Source: Corallococcus macrosporus DSM 14697 (GTDB lineage Bacteria; Myxococcota; Myxococcia; Myxococcales; Myxococcaceae). Taken from it: a stretch of DNA of 64,000 nt. The notes under the pieces are model-generated. The model ran no database searches and was not told the DNA's origin. It saw nothing but the letters and a program-made list of their open reading frames with translations. Shown here in pieces: positions 14,498 to 24,267 of this stretch (positions are counted from its first letter, which is position 1; every line of letters begins with the position of its first letter). Location of the stretch: NCBI RefSeq assembly GCF_002305895.1, contig NZ_CP022203.1, positions 3,388,501 to 3,452,500 on the forward strand, read 5' to 3'. The position numbers were made by a program, and so were the translations under genes.

Positions 14498-16610
14498 GCG
14501 CGGGCTCCTTCTTCGGCGCCGCGGTCGCGGGCACCAGGTGGGTGAAGGCCTCGCGGTCCAACACCTTGCGTTCAATGAGCAAATCCCTCAGGGCCACGAG
14601 CCGCTCCTTCTCGCGCCGGAGGATATCCCGGGCCCGGGCGCGCTGGACGGCCAGCACCTCCTGGATGGCGGCCTCCAGCGTGCTCCGCGTCGCGTCGGAC
14701 AGGGCGTGCCGCTCCGCCTGCCGCCCCGGCGCGTCATAGCGGCGCACGGGCACGCCGTCGCCGCCCATGCCCAGGTCCTCCACCAGCTCGCGCGCAATCT
14801 CCGTGGCGCGCTCCAGGTCATGCGCGCTGCCCAGGGAGAGGTCATCCAGCAGCAGCGCCTCCGCCTCCCGGCCGCCGAAGAGCATGCAGATGCTGTCGAG
14901 CAACTGGCCTCGCGTGACGACGTAGCGGTGCGCCGGGTCCGCGTACTGCACGTGGCCCAGCGAGCCCGCCAGGTCGCCCCGGATGCTGATGCGGTCAATC
15001 GCGGGCGCGTGCTCGCAGAAGAGGGCGCACACCGCGTGGCCCGCCTCGTGGGTGGCCACCACGCGCTCCTCGGTGGGCGTCAGCTCCGGCCGGTCCAGGA
15101 ACTCCGTGAGGGCGCGCTCCACGTCCACCGCCTCGGTGGGGCCCTGGGCGCCTTCGCGCAGCCGCCGCCGCGCGAGCGCCCGGCACAGCGCCTGGATGTG
15201 GTCACCGGAGAAGCGCGTGCCGGTGCCCTCCACCCGGTCGCCCGTGCGCTTCACCGCGTAGTCCAGCGCGCGCTCCGTCATCTCCAGGCCCAGCTTCTGG
15301 TCGTAGATGGACAGGATGGCGCGCCGGTCCGCGCTGTTGGGGTAGGGGATGCAGAGCTGGAACTCGAAGCGGCCCGGGCGCAGCAGCGCCGGGTCCAGGG
15401 ACTCCACGAAGTTGGTGGTGCCCACCACGAAGACGAGCTCCTCCTTGCGGAACCCGTCCATCTCCGTGAGGAGCTGGTTCACCATGGAGTGCTCCACGCC
15501 CGAGCCGGTGTACGTGCCACGCGCCGACGCGAAGGAGTCCAGCTCGTCGAAGACGATGATGCTGGGCGCCGCCTGCCGCGCGCGGACGAAGATCTGGCGG
15601 AGGTTCTCCTCGCTCTCGCCCACCCAGCGGCTCTTGAGCTCGGGGCCGCTCACCACCTGGACGGCCGCGCCCAGCGCGGAGGCCATGGCCTTGGCGAAGA
15701 GCGTCTTGCCGGTGCCGGGCGGGCCCCAGAAGATCATCCCGCGCGGAAGCAGCGCCTCCACGCGCTTCACGGCCTCCGGGTCGCTCAGCGTGTCCTTGTG
15801 GGACAGGACGTCCAGAAGCTCCTGCTGGAGCCGCTGCTTCACCTTGGCGTAGCCGCCGATGTCCGCGTGCAGCTCCAGCTCCGGGACGCTGAGCGCGCCG
15901 GTGAGCGTGGCCGAGCGCAGCTGCGCATACGCGGGCTTCGGGTTGGCGGGGTAGTCCTCGCCGGTGATGGCGCCCAGCAGCCGCCGCAGGCGCACGGCGT
16001 TGACGCCGGAGACGTGCTTGTAGAGCGCGTAGGGCTGAAGGCCCCGGCCGAACTTGCGGCACTCGCGCTGGGTGATGAGGTGGCGGAGCCTGTCCCGCCC
16101 CACGCCGAGGATGCTCTCCTTGTGGGGGAAGAGGTTCTCGATGACGCGCGGCACGGCGAAGGACGGGTCCTTGAAGCCGACCCAGACCATCTCCGGGTTT
16201 TCGTACAGCAGGGGGATGACCTCGCGCGCCTCGCTGGTGAGCCCGCCGCTGCTGGTGGTGAGCAGGTCCAGGTGCGGCAGCACGACGATGCGCTCCCGCA
16301 CCGCGCCCCGCACCGCGTCCCGGAGCTGCGCGATGAGCGTGGCCATCATGGAGGGCGCCGGCATGCCCGGGGGCGGCTCCTGCGCGGTGCGGCCGTCCAG
16401 GTAGAGGAACTGCTTGCCGTCCTTCTTCAGCCTGTCCCGCAGGCACTTGTAGAAGTACGGCGTCAGCTCCTTGTCCGCCTCCACCATGACGGGCAGGCCG
16501 CGCAGCAGCGCCTCGCAGACGCGGTTCAGCTCGGCGGGGTAGGCGGCCTCGACGGCGGCGAAGGGGGACAGCTCGGTGGGCAGCGACTCCTCGGGGATGC
16601 GCTGGCTCAT
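14490..16610 (-). CDS. FtsH-like AAA+ zinc metalloprotease (soluble)
   Basis: A 706-aa AAA+ protease. Residues about 1-230 are a domain not found in housekeeping FtsH, and there are no transmembrane helices. The AAA module has Walker A GPPGTGKT (about 294), Walker B IIVFDELD, and the second region of homology ALLRPGRFEFQL with its Arg. The M41 protease domain has the zinc motif HEAGH (about 520) and the third ligand Asp in SLGSAHDLERAT, so it should be catalytically active. It overlaps the upstream 188-aa gene by 4 bases and the downstream 88-aa gene by 8. In FtsH-vWA-MoxR systems such a protease is thought to degrade targets delivered by the partner subunits. It is not the essential FtsH: anchor lost, new N-terminus, no typical FtsH neighbours. 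Confidence 0.9.
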   Translation of the reverse strand: MSQRIPEESLPTELSPFAAVEAAYPAELNRVCEALLRGLPVMVEADKELTPYFYKCLRDRLKKDGKQFLYLDGRTAQEPPPGMPAPSMMATLIAQLRDAVRGAVRERIVVLPHLDLLTTSSGGLTSEAREVIPLLYENPEMVWVGFKDPSFAVPRVIENLFPHKESILGVGRDRLRHLITQRECRKFGRGLQPYALYKHVSGVNAVRLRRLLGAITGEDYPANPKPAYAQLRSATLTGALSVPELELHADIGGYAKVKQRLQQELLDVLSHKDTLSDPEAVKRVEALLPRGMIFWGPPGTGKTLFAKAMASALGAAVQVVSGPELKSRWVGESEENLRQIFVRARQAAPSIIVFDELDSFASARGTYTGSGVEHSMVNQLLTEMDGFRKEELVFVVGTTNFVESLDPALLRPGRFEFQLCIPYPNSADRRAILSIYDQKLGLEMTERALDYAVKRTGDRVEGTGTRFSGDHIQALCRALARRRLREGAQGPTEAVDVERALTEFLDRPELTPTEERVVATHEAGHAVCALFCEHAPAIDRISIRGDLAGSLGHVQYADPAHRYVVTRGQLLDSICMLFGGREAEALLLDDLSLGSAHDLERATEIARELVEDLGMGGDGVPVRRYDAPGRQAERHALSDATRSTLEAAIQEVLAVQRARARDILRREKERLVALRDLLIERKVLDREAFTHLVPATAAPKKEPALG

Positions 16611-17173
16611 ACGCGCACCTTGATGGTGAGCGAGCCCGTCGCCGCGTCCTCGTGCACCTCCTCGACGGTGCCGAGCTGCCCGGCGCGCACCTTGAGCGCC
16701 TCCGCCGTCACCTTGTTGGAGATGGCGTCCAGCTCCGACTTGAGGTCGCGCAGCCGCCCTTCGAGCTTCTGCGTCACCTGCTGGCGCAGCGTCTCCGTGG
16801 CGACGTCCGCCGCGTCCTCCAGCCTGGCGCGCGCCAGGTCCTGGGCCCGCAGCTTCGCCTCCTCCACGGCGTGCGGGTTCTCCACGGCCAGCTCGCCCCG
16901 GGCCTTCAGCTCCACCTCCTGCTCACCGCTGAGCGTGACGCTGACGTCGCCGGTGGTGACGTCGATGGCGACGCGGACGCCATCCGCCTCCGTGCGCAGG
17001 GCGACGTCTCCCTCTTGCGTGAAGCCCCGGTTCGCCAGCTCCGCCGCGAGCAGCCCGGCCAGCTCCGCTTGCGAAAGGAGGGGGAGCAGCTCCAGCTTGG
17101 AGCAGAGGCCGTCCTCGGCCTGGACCACGCGGTTGAGGGACTCGGAGACGGAGACTCGGTAGGCGCGGCTCAT
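16607..17173 (-). CDS. 188-aa accessory protein of the FtsH/MoxR operon (DUF1257-like)
   Basis: A 188-aa protein. The N-terminal half has strands (AYRVSVSES, VALRTEADGVRVAIDVTTGDVSVTL) and the middle is a long charged helix (EEAKLRAQDLARARLEDAADVATETLRQQ), ending in strands (GSLTIKVRV). The overall pattern and its place just before a Ycf46/FtsH-type ATPase recall the DUF1257/Ycf35 group. It begins in an ATGA overlap with the 361-aa gene upstream and ends in an overlap with the protease start. It is a probable adaptor or sensor of the complex; the biochemical role is unknown. Confidence 0.65.
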   Translation of the reverse strand: MSRAYRVSVSESLNRVVQAEDGLCSKLELLPLLSQAELAGLLAAELANRGFTQEGDVALRTEADGVRVAIDVTTGDVSVTLSGEQEVELKARGELAVENPHAVEEAKLRAQDLARARLEDAADVATETLRQQVTQKLEGRLRDLKSELDAISNKVTAEALKVRAGQLGTVEEVHEDAATGSLTIKVRV

Positions 17174-18255
17174 GGGGCGCTCCCGGCGGTGGAAGGTGGA
17201 GGTGCGGCGGCAGCGCCGCTGGCGCTGGTGAGGGCGGTGGCCAGGTGCCGGGCGTGGTCCTCGGCGCGGCGGAAACCGGCTTCGCCGAAGGCGCTCCATT
17301 CGGACAGCAGGCGCTGGGCGGTGTCGTAGTCGTCGTCGAAGAAGCGCACCGCGCGGTGTTCGGCGTCCCACCGCGCCAGCCGGCCCAGGATGCGGAGGAC
17401 GGCGGCGGCGGCCCGGGCCGCCTCGGCGCGCGAGGACAAGGTCGCCGCGGTGGACAGCCCCTCCACCCAGCGCGAGGCGGGCTGCTCCAGCAACGGGCGC
17501 GCCGCTTCGAGCAGGAAGCCCGCCAGGTCTCTCCGGCCCGCGCCATCCACCGCGTCCAGGAACGCGGCGAGCACGGCCTCCTGCGCGGTGCCCAGGGCCA
17601 GGGCCTCGGCGGGGGAGGCGATGGTGCGCTTGGACTCCTCCAACGCACGCCAGCGCTGCGCGAGCTCCAGGCGCAGCGCCTCCAGCAGCCACGCGCCGTC
17701 CGCCAGCAGCGGCGCGAAGGCGGCGGCGTCGAGCTTTGGGCGGTGCGCCCCGAACTGCTCCGGGAAGCCCAGCCAGCAGAGCGCGGAGCGGCGGAAGAGG
17801 GGCTGGGCGCCCAGGGCCGGCGCGCAGGGGCTGCCGGCCACCAGGCGGCAGCACAGAAACAGGACGAGCTCGTCGGCGAGCGTGGGCGCGCCGTCCTCGT
17901 GGAGCGGCATGGCCCCATGCGCCGTCAGGGGCTGCTCCAGCAGCCACCGCAGGACGAGGAAGGAGCGCGGCGAGAAGCGCAGGGCGGGCGGCGCGTGCCG
18001 TTCCCACAGCCGGCCGGAGCGCGGCTGCCCGTCGCGCGCGGTGCGCTGCCGCCGCCAGCCGCCACACCGGACGAGCGCGAGCACGCCGCCCTTGGCGAGC
18101 GTGTCCCGCAGGACGTGCATCGCGCCGGGGCTGAGCTTCGCCGGGACGTCGTGCCGGTTGCGGAGCAGGTCCTCCACGGGTGCGTACTGGCCCAGGCCGA
18201 CGACGGCGCGGGCGAGCGTGAGCAGCTCGAGCTCGGTCGGCGCGACATGAATCAT
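17170..18255 (-). CDS. Unknown 361-aa protein of the FtsH/MoxR operon
   Basis: A 361-aa, mainly helical protein of no recognised family, with clustered Trp/Cys/Leu (LVLRWLLEQPL, LVLFLCCRLVAG, ALCWLGFPEQFG) and a Pro/Ala-rich disordered end. The ATG at 18255 (MIHVAPTELELL) is in an ATGA overlap with the radical SAM gene upstream; the frame is open further 5' but only through that gene. It ends in another ATGA overlap. The strict coupling says it is made with the radical SAM protein and the protease. It could be the substrate or scaffold of the radical SAM enzyme; nothing in the sequence proves this. Confidence 0.7.
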   Translation of the reverse strand: MIHVAPTELELLTLARAVVGLGQYAPVEDLLRNRHDVPAKLSPGAMHVLRDTLAKGGVLALVRCGGWRRQRTARDGQPRSGRLWERHAPPALRFSPRSFLVLRWLLEQPLTAHGAMPLHEDGAPTLADELVLFLCCRLVAGSPCAPALGAQPLFRRSALCWLGFPEQFGAHRPKLDAAAFAPLLADGAWLLEALRLELAQRWRALEESKRTIASPAEALALGTAQEAVLAAFLDAVDGAGRRDLAGFLLEAARPLLEQPASRWVEGLSTAATLSSRAEAARAAAAVLRILGRLARWDAEHRAVRFFDDDYDTAQRLLSEWSAFGEAGFRRAEDHARHLATALTSASGAAAAPPPSTAGSAP

Positions 18256-18863
18256 GGGCGGAGCCGGTCGGCGAGCGCGGGCCAGCCGTTGATGACGAGC
18301 CTGCCGCCGACGAAGTGCACCTCCGCCGTGTTGGGCGCGGTGAAACACGCGTCATCCGGCGCGTACCGGGCGGTGAAGAAGTGCATCACCTGGTTGCGCG
18401 AGCCAATCCACCGCCGCGCCGTCTCCGGCTGCTCCTTCTCGAAGCGGCCGTCCACCAGCAGGTCCACCGTGGCGAGCAGCCGCGCCACGTCCTCGCTTCC
18501 CTGGGCCCGCAGCTCCGCGAGCGTGTAGCCGGTGAAGACCATGACGCTCAGCCCTGCGGCGCGGACGCGCTCGCACAGCAGCGCGGCGGGGCCGGCCTGC
18601 GAGAAGGGCTCGCCGCCCAGCAGGGTGAGGCCTTCGATGCCGGGCGTGGCCAGCACCTGCCGGGCCAGCGCCTCCACCGGCTCCACCGTGCCGCGCTCGG
18701 TCGCGAACATCTCCGGGTTGCAGCACCCCGCGCAGCGCAGGGGGCAGCCCTGGACCCACAGGGCGTAGCGCACACCCGGGCCCTCCGCCTCCGTGCGAGC
18801 GACTTTCTGGGCAATCCGGAGCGTCGGGCCGGAGCGGGAGGATGTGCCGTCTGCGAGGACCAT
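18252..18863 (-). CDS. NrdG-like radical SAM protein heading the FtsH/MoxR operon
   Basis: A 203-aa minimal radical SAM protein of the activase type. The motif CX3CX2C is C40-C44-C47 (GCPLRCAGC), with LTLLGGEPF as SAM-binding motif and VMVFTGYT and VDLLVDGRFE strands typical of NrdG/PflA. The ATG at 18863 has GGGAG about 7 bases upstream; further upstream in-frame codons are Arg/Pro-rich and unlike the domain. No anaerobic class III ribonucleotide reductase or pyruvate formate-lyase gene is nearby. It therefore probably activates or modifies a component of this operon. First gene of the operon, so the promoter should lie in 18864-19070. Confidence 0.85.
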   Translation of the reverse strand: MVLADGTSSRSGPTLRIAQKVARTEAEGPGVRYALWVQGCPLRCAGCCNPEMFATERGTVEPVEALARQVLATPGIEGLTLLGGEPFSQAGPAALLCERVRAAGLSVMVFTGYTLAELRAQGSEDVARLLATVDLLVDGRFEKEQPETARRWIGSRNQVMHFFTARYAPDDACFTAPNTAEVHFVGGRLVINGWPALADRLRP

Positions 18864-19070
18864 GAAGCGCTCCCAGCATGCCAGCAGCGGCGGGGCAGGG
18901 GGAGCACCCGGGCAGCTCCCAAGTCTCAAGACGGGCTCGCCGCGGGTTGATACCTTCCGCCGCGCCGCCGTTCATGACTTTTGCCTACATGGCTGAAGTG
19001 ATGGTTAGCGGATCTTCCCGCGCCGCAATTTGTCAACGTCGCTTCATCCCTCAAGTAGACTGCGGTGGTC

Positions 19071-20861
<1,791 letters not shown>

Positions 20862-20871
20862 CCTCTTCGCG

Positions 20872-22293
20872 TCAGTGGGCGCGGACCCACTGGAGCAGCG
20901 GCCTCCAGACACGCACGCGCGCGTCGTCCGCGAGGAACAGGTCCGCGTGCCCGTAGTCCAGGGCGCGCGCGGCCTCCGGCAGCGTGCGGATGTCGAGGAC
21001 GGTGACGTCCCGGCTGCCCAGCAGCGTCACGCTGTGCTCGCCGTAGCGGCCCACGCCGCCCGCGGCGCCCACGTACAGCACCGGCACCTTCACGTGGCGC
21101 AGGCGGTCATCGTAGGGCACGTCCAGGCCGCAGGCCCACGCCTCCGTCTCCACCACCTCGTTGAGGCTCTGGTAGGGGGCCGCGCGCTGGCCGTATTCGA
21201 AGAGGTAGCCCTCGCGGGTGAAGGTGAGCTGCTCCGGCAGGCCCATGGCATCCGGCGTGCTGCCCAGCAGGTGGTAGCCCGGGACGATGGGCTGGAGCGG
21301 CGCGAAGAGGACGCTCGTGGCGCCCGCGGCGACGACGGCCAGCTTGCGGTTGGTGGGACGCCCCGTGCCCGGCCCGAAGACGTCGGGCTCCACCAGCAGG
21401 GACGGCGCCGTCGGTTCGCTCGCGGCGAGCTGACCGATGGCCCGCAGCATCATCCCCGGCGCCGGCCCGAGCAGGCCGCCCTCCAGCCGGCCCTCCCGGC
21501 GCGCGTCGCTCAGCGCCTCGAAGCGCTCGCAGGCCCAGGCCTGCTGCTGGGCGTCCCGCGGCCCGAAGCGCACCGCCATGTCCATGGGGATGAAGCCGTC
21601 CACCTGGCGCAGCGCGCGCGGCAGCAGGGCCTCGCGGTTGAGGTACGCGTAACCCACCACCGCGCCCCGGCTCCAGCCCAGCAGGTGCATGTTGCCCAGG
21701 AAGTTGCCGCCCGCCAGCCGCATCAGCCGCGCCACGCCCAGGGCCACGCCCACGTCGGTCGCGTGCGTCTCCAGCGTCCAGTTCTTCATGAAGCGAAAGT
21801 CCTGCGTCCCCTCCGGCACCCCCGCCCACCGCAGGTCGATGCCCCACACGTCCACGCCCTCCTTCGCCAGGTACGCCGCCAGCGACTGCTCCGGCGGTAC
21901 GTACGCCGAGCCGACGCTGGAGAGGAACGCGGCCTCGAAGCCCCACCCGTCGCCGTGCACCATGAACACCGCGCGGGACGAGCGCGCCGGCCGCCACGCC
22001 CCGTCCTCCTTCACCACCCGGTGCAGGGTGACGACGTCGTGTTCCGTTGGACCCACCCTCAGGCGGTAGCGGTAGTGGGCCACGGCGCCGAAGAGCGCCA
22101 CGCGCTCGCTGCCTCCCGGATTGCTGGAGCCCAGGAACGCGGCGCTGCTGACGGCGTCCTCCGCCAGCGTCACGCCCTGGAGGGCCGCGGCCTGTGAGAC
22201 AGCCCGCCGCATGTCATCAGAGGGGGCCGCTTGGGCGCTTCCAGCCAACGACAGACATGCCAACGAGACACAGAGGAAGAACACGGAACGCAT
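20872..22293 (-). CDS. Secreted alpha/beta-fold hydrolase
   Basis: A 473-aa exported hydrolase. It has a signal peptide (MRSVFFLCVSLACLSLAGSAQA, cleavage after about residue 22). The alpha/beta-hydrolase core shows the nucleophile elbow LLGWSRGAVVG, VPVLYVGAAGG before the acid, and YGHADLFLADDA with the likely catalytic His. It resembles secreted lipase/esterase or PHA-depolymerase-like hydrolases; the substrate is unknown. It is convergent with the sigma54 activator (10-base gap), with no terminator between them. Confidence 0.85.
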   Translation of the reverse strand: MRSVFFLCVSLACLSLAGSAQAAPSDDMRRAVSQAAALQGVTLAEDAVSSAAFLGSSNPGGSERVALFGAVAHYRYRLRVGPTEHDVVTLHRVVKEDGAWRPARSSRAVFMVHGDGWGFEAAFLSSVGSAYVPPEQSLAAYLAKEGVDVWGIDLRWAGVPEGTQDFRFMKNWTLETHATDVGVALGVARLMRLAGGNFLGNMHLLGWSRGAVVGYAYLNREALLPRALRQVDGFIPMDMAVRFGPRDAQQQAWACERFEALSDARREGRLEGGLLGPAPGMMLRAIGQLAASEPTAPSLLVEPDVFGPGTGRPTNRKLAVVAAGATSVLFAPLQPIVPGYHLLGSTPDAMGLPEQLTFTREGYLFEYGQRAAPYQSLNEVVETEAWACGLDVPYDDRLRHVKVPVLYVGAAGGVGRYGEHSVTLLGSRDVTVLDIRTLPEAARALDYGHADLFLADDARVRVWRPLLQWVRAH

Positions 22294-22779
22294 ACAGACC
22301 TCGGATCGGCTGAAGATGTTCGGGGGTGTCGAGTGACCGCCGGCCCATGACGCCCCGGACGTGCCGCGCCTGAGCAGAATTCACGCCAATCAATAAACCC
22401 CTGTAACCCCTGGAGTGTTCTCCAGGTTGGGACTTCATGGGTGAAGGCCACTCTGGATCGAACCTCTGACATCCCCTGGTGCCCGGGGTACTTCCGCGCA
22501 TGCTTCAACGCTGAAGCGCGCGTGTCACCGGTGCGGCTCCCGGGGTGTCACGAGGGAAGACCGGCAGGGATTGAGGGGCGTGGGTGACGAAGGCGCGCAA
22601 ATGACCACAGGTGCGCAGAACGGGCAAGAGCGGATTGGCGCTCCAGGACGGGCGGACTGACGGGGTCCAGACGGCACCAGGTGACGTGGGCGGGGTGCTG
22701 AACACACGCGCCCGTGGGGCTCTCGCCACCCTCCGGGGAGGGGGGCACATGAAAGCCAGACTCCAACCGGGGGCGGCCC
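22294..22779. other. 486-base intergenic region
   Basis: Divergent spacer between the exported hydrolase and the ThiF-like gene, holding both promoters. The only structure seen is a short hairpin CCTGGAG-TGTT-CTCCAGG at 22409-22426 without a T-run. No gene or RNA was recognised. Short open frames here are Pro/Arg/Ser-rich and not convincing. Confidence 0.5.
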
Positions 22780-23625
22780 ATGGTCGAGCAGCGGTTCCAG
22801 CGCAATCTGGGGGTGGTGGATGCGGAGACGCTGGACAAGCTGTCACGCACGCATGTGTTGGTGGCGGGGGTGGGCGGCGCGGGCGGGCAGTGCGCGGTGG
22901 ACCTGGCGCGGCTGGGCTTCGGGAGCGTGACGCTGGCGGACTTCGACGTCTACGAGCGCCACAACATGAACCGGCAGGTGGGCTGCTTCGAGAGCACGCT
23001 GGGCCGCTCCAAGGTGGAGGTGGTGGGGCGGATGTGCCGTGACATCCACCCGGCGCTGCGGCTGCGGCAGGTGCCGGAGGGCATCACCGGGGCGAACGTG
23101 GAGGACGTGCTCGGCGGGGGCGGCGCGCTGCCGCCGGTGGATTACGTGGTGGAGGTCATCGACATCGCGGGGGCGCGGGAGAAGCAGGTGCTCCACCGCG
23201 CGTGCCGCCAGCGCGGCGTGCCGGTGATGACGGGGTTGATGCTGGGCTTCGGCGCGGCGCTGCACGTCTTCCAGCCGGACGCGCCGCTGTACGAGGCGCT
23301 GTACCTCCTCCCCGACGGCCGCATCGACCTGCCCGCCATCATCCCCCACCTGGGCAGCTACATGCTCCGCGAGTACATGGACGCGTGCTACCAGGGCCGG
23401 GGCCATGCGCCCACCTGCGTGGTGGGCGCGACGAGCGCGGCGGGGATGATGGTGACGGAGCTGACGCGCGCGGTGATGCGGGGCCCCCGGTCCATGGTGT
23501 CCTGGCCGGAGTACCTCTACGTGGACTTCTTCGACCACTGCTTCGTGCGGGGCACCGCCGCGCCGGCCCTGCCCGGGCGGGACGCCCTGGCGCCCCGGGC
23601 CGCGGAGGTCCCCGCCGCGGGCTGA
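22780..23625 (+). CDS. Orphan ThiF/E1-like adenylating protein
   Basis: A 281-aa ThiF/MoeB/E1-superfamily protein. The nucleotide loop is GVGGAGGQ (about residues 31-38), followed by ADFDVYERHNMNRQ (acidic residue plus the conserved N-x-x-R-Q segment) and a Gly-rich C-terminal half. The CXXC zinc pairs of MoeB/ThiF and an obvious E1 catalytic Cys are not seen. Family members adenylate the C-terminus of ubiquitin-like or sulfur-carrier proteins, or cyclise tRNA t6A (TcdA). The length and the EYMDACYQGRGHAPTCVVGATSAAG segment fit a stand-alone dinucleotide-binding member. No carrier-protein gene is adjacent, so the partner is unknown. It opens with ATG 22780 after a 486-base gap and has no operon partner on its strand. 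Confidence 0.8.
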   Translation: MVEQRFQRNLGVVDAETLDKLSRTHVLVAGVGGAGGQCAVDLARLGFGSVTLADFDVYERHNMNRQVGCFESTLGRSKVEVVGRMCRDIHPALRLRQVPEGITGANVEDVLGGGGALPPVDYVVEVIDIAGAREKQVLHRACRQRGVPVMTGLMLGFGAALHVFQPDAPLYEALYLLPDGRIDLPAIIPHLGSYMLREYMDACYQGRGHAPTCVVGATSAAGMMVTELTRAVMRGPRSMVSWPEYLYVDFFDHCFVRGTAAPALPGRDALAPRAAEVPAAG

Positions 23626-23647
23626 CGGGGCGCGGAGGGCGGGCGGC

Positions 23648-24094
23648 TCACACGACGCCGCGCGCCCGGGCCTCCTCGATGACCTTCACGCCGTCCACGC
23701 CCAGGCTCTTGCCGAGGAAGGGCGCGACCAGGTCGGCGTGCTTGTGCACGCGGTGGAAGGTCTCATCGAAGGTGCGCGTCACCAGGTTGATGCCGGAGAT
23801 GATGACCCGCTGCAGGTTGTATTGCAGGTCATTGCCTTCGACGATGGCGTGGATCTCCGTGAAGAGCGGGCGCGCGTCCGAATGGAAGGTGGACAGGTTG
23901 CGCCGCTGCTCCGAGTTGGGCACGGAGGACTTCGGTGAGAGGCTGGCGACGAGGACGAGCGGGTGCTGGAGCTGCGCGTGCACGCCCTTCATCTGCTGGA
24001 AGACGGCGTGAATCTCCTCCTGGCTGGGAGGCGCCTCCCAACGGAGGAAGAACACTCTGCCGATGATGGCGGTCTTGTAGACGGGTGTGGCCAT
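23648..24094 (-). CDS. Conserved-looking 148-aa protein of unknown function
   Basis: A 148-aa alpha/beta protein. Strands (YKTAIIGRVFFLRWEA, LVLVASLSP, RVIISGINLVTR) alternate with helices (QEEIHAVFQQMKGVHAQL, SDARPLFTEIHAIVEG), a pattern like STAS/SpoIIAA-type folds. No catalytic motif is seen. The ATG at 24094 has AAGGGGG about 6 bases upstream; a longer frame upstream is Arg/Pro-rich and rejected. It is convergent with the ThiF-like gene, with only about 20 bases between the stops. Confidence 0.7.
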   Translation of the reverse strand: MATPVYKTAIIGRVFFLRWEAPPSQEEIHAVFQQMKGVHAQLQHPLVLVASLSPKSSVPNSEQRRNLSTFHSDARPLFTEIHAIVEGNDLQYNLQRVIISGINLVTRTFDETFHRVHKHADLVAPFLGKSLGVDGVKVIEEARARGVV

Positions 24095-24233
24095 GATGTC
24101 CCCCTTGCTGCCAGTACGAACGGCCGTGTCTGGCGGTCTGCGCACCCATTGGCGCGCGTCCTGGGAGCGGAGGGAATCGGACCGCGGGGCGGACCTCCGC
24201 GGCCAGACAGTGCCCCGAAGGGCCGCGGGGTGT

Positions 24234-24259
24234 CCGGCCCCCGACGAATCGGGGGCCGG
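24234..24259 (-). terminator. Hairpin after the penicillin-acylase gene
   Basis: A perfect 11-bp stem, CCGGCCCCCGA / TCGGGGGCCGG, with the tetraloop CGAA, just 8 bases past the stop of the acylase gene. There is no T-run, as is usual for GC-rich genomes. Confidence 0.7.
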
Positions 24260-24267
24260 AAGGGACG

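Noticed and set aside
22440-22510. tRNA-like ggatcgaacctc segment
   Set aside because: It contains a T-loop-like string on the minus strand, but there are no matching stem arms and no acceptor stem.
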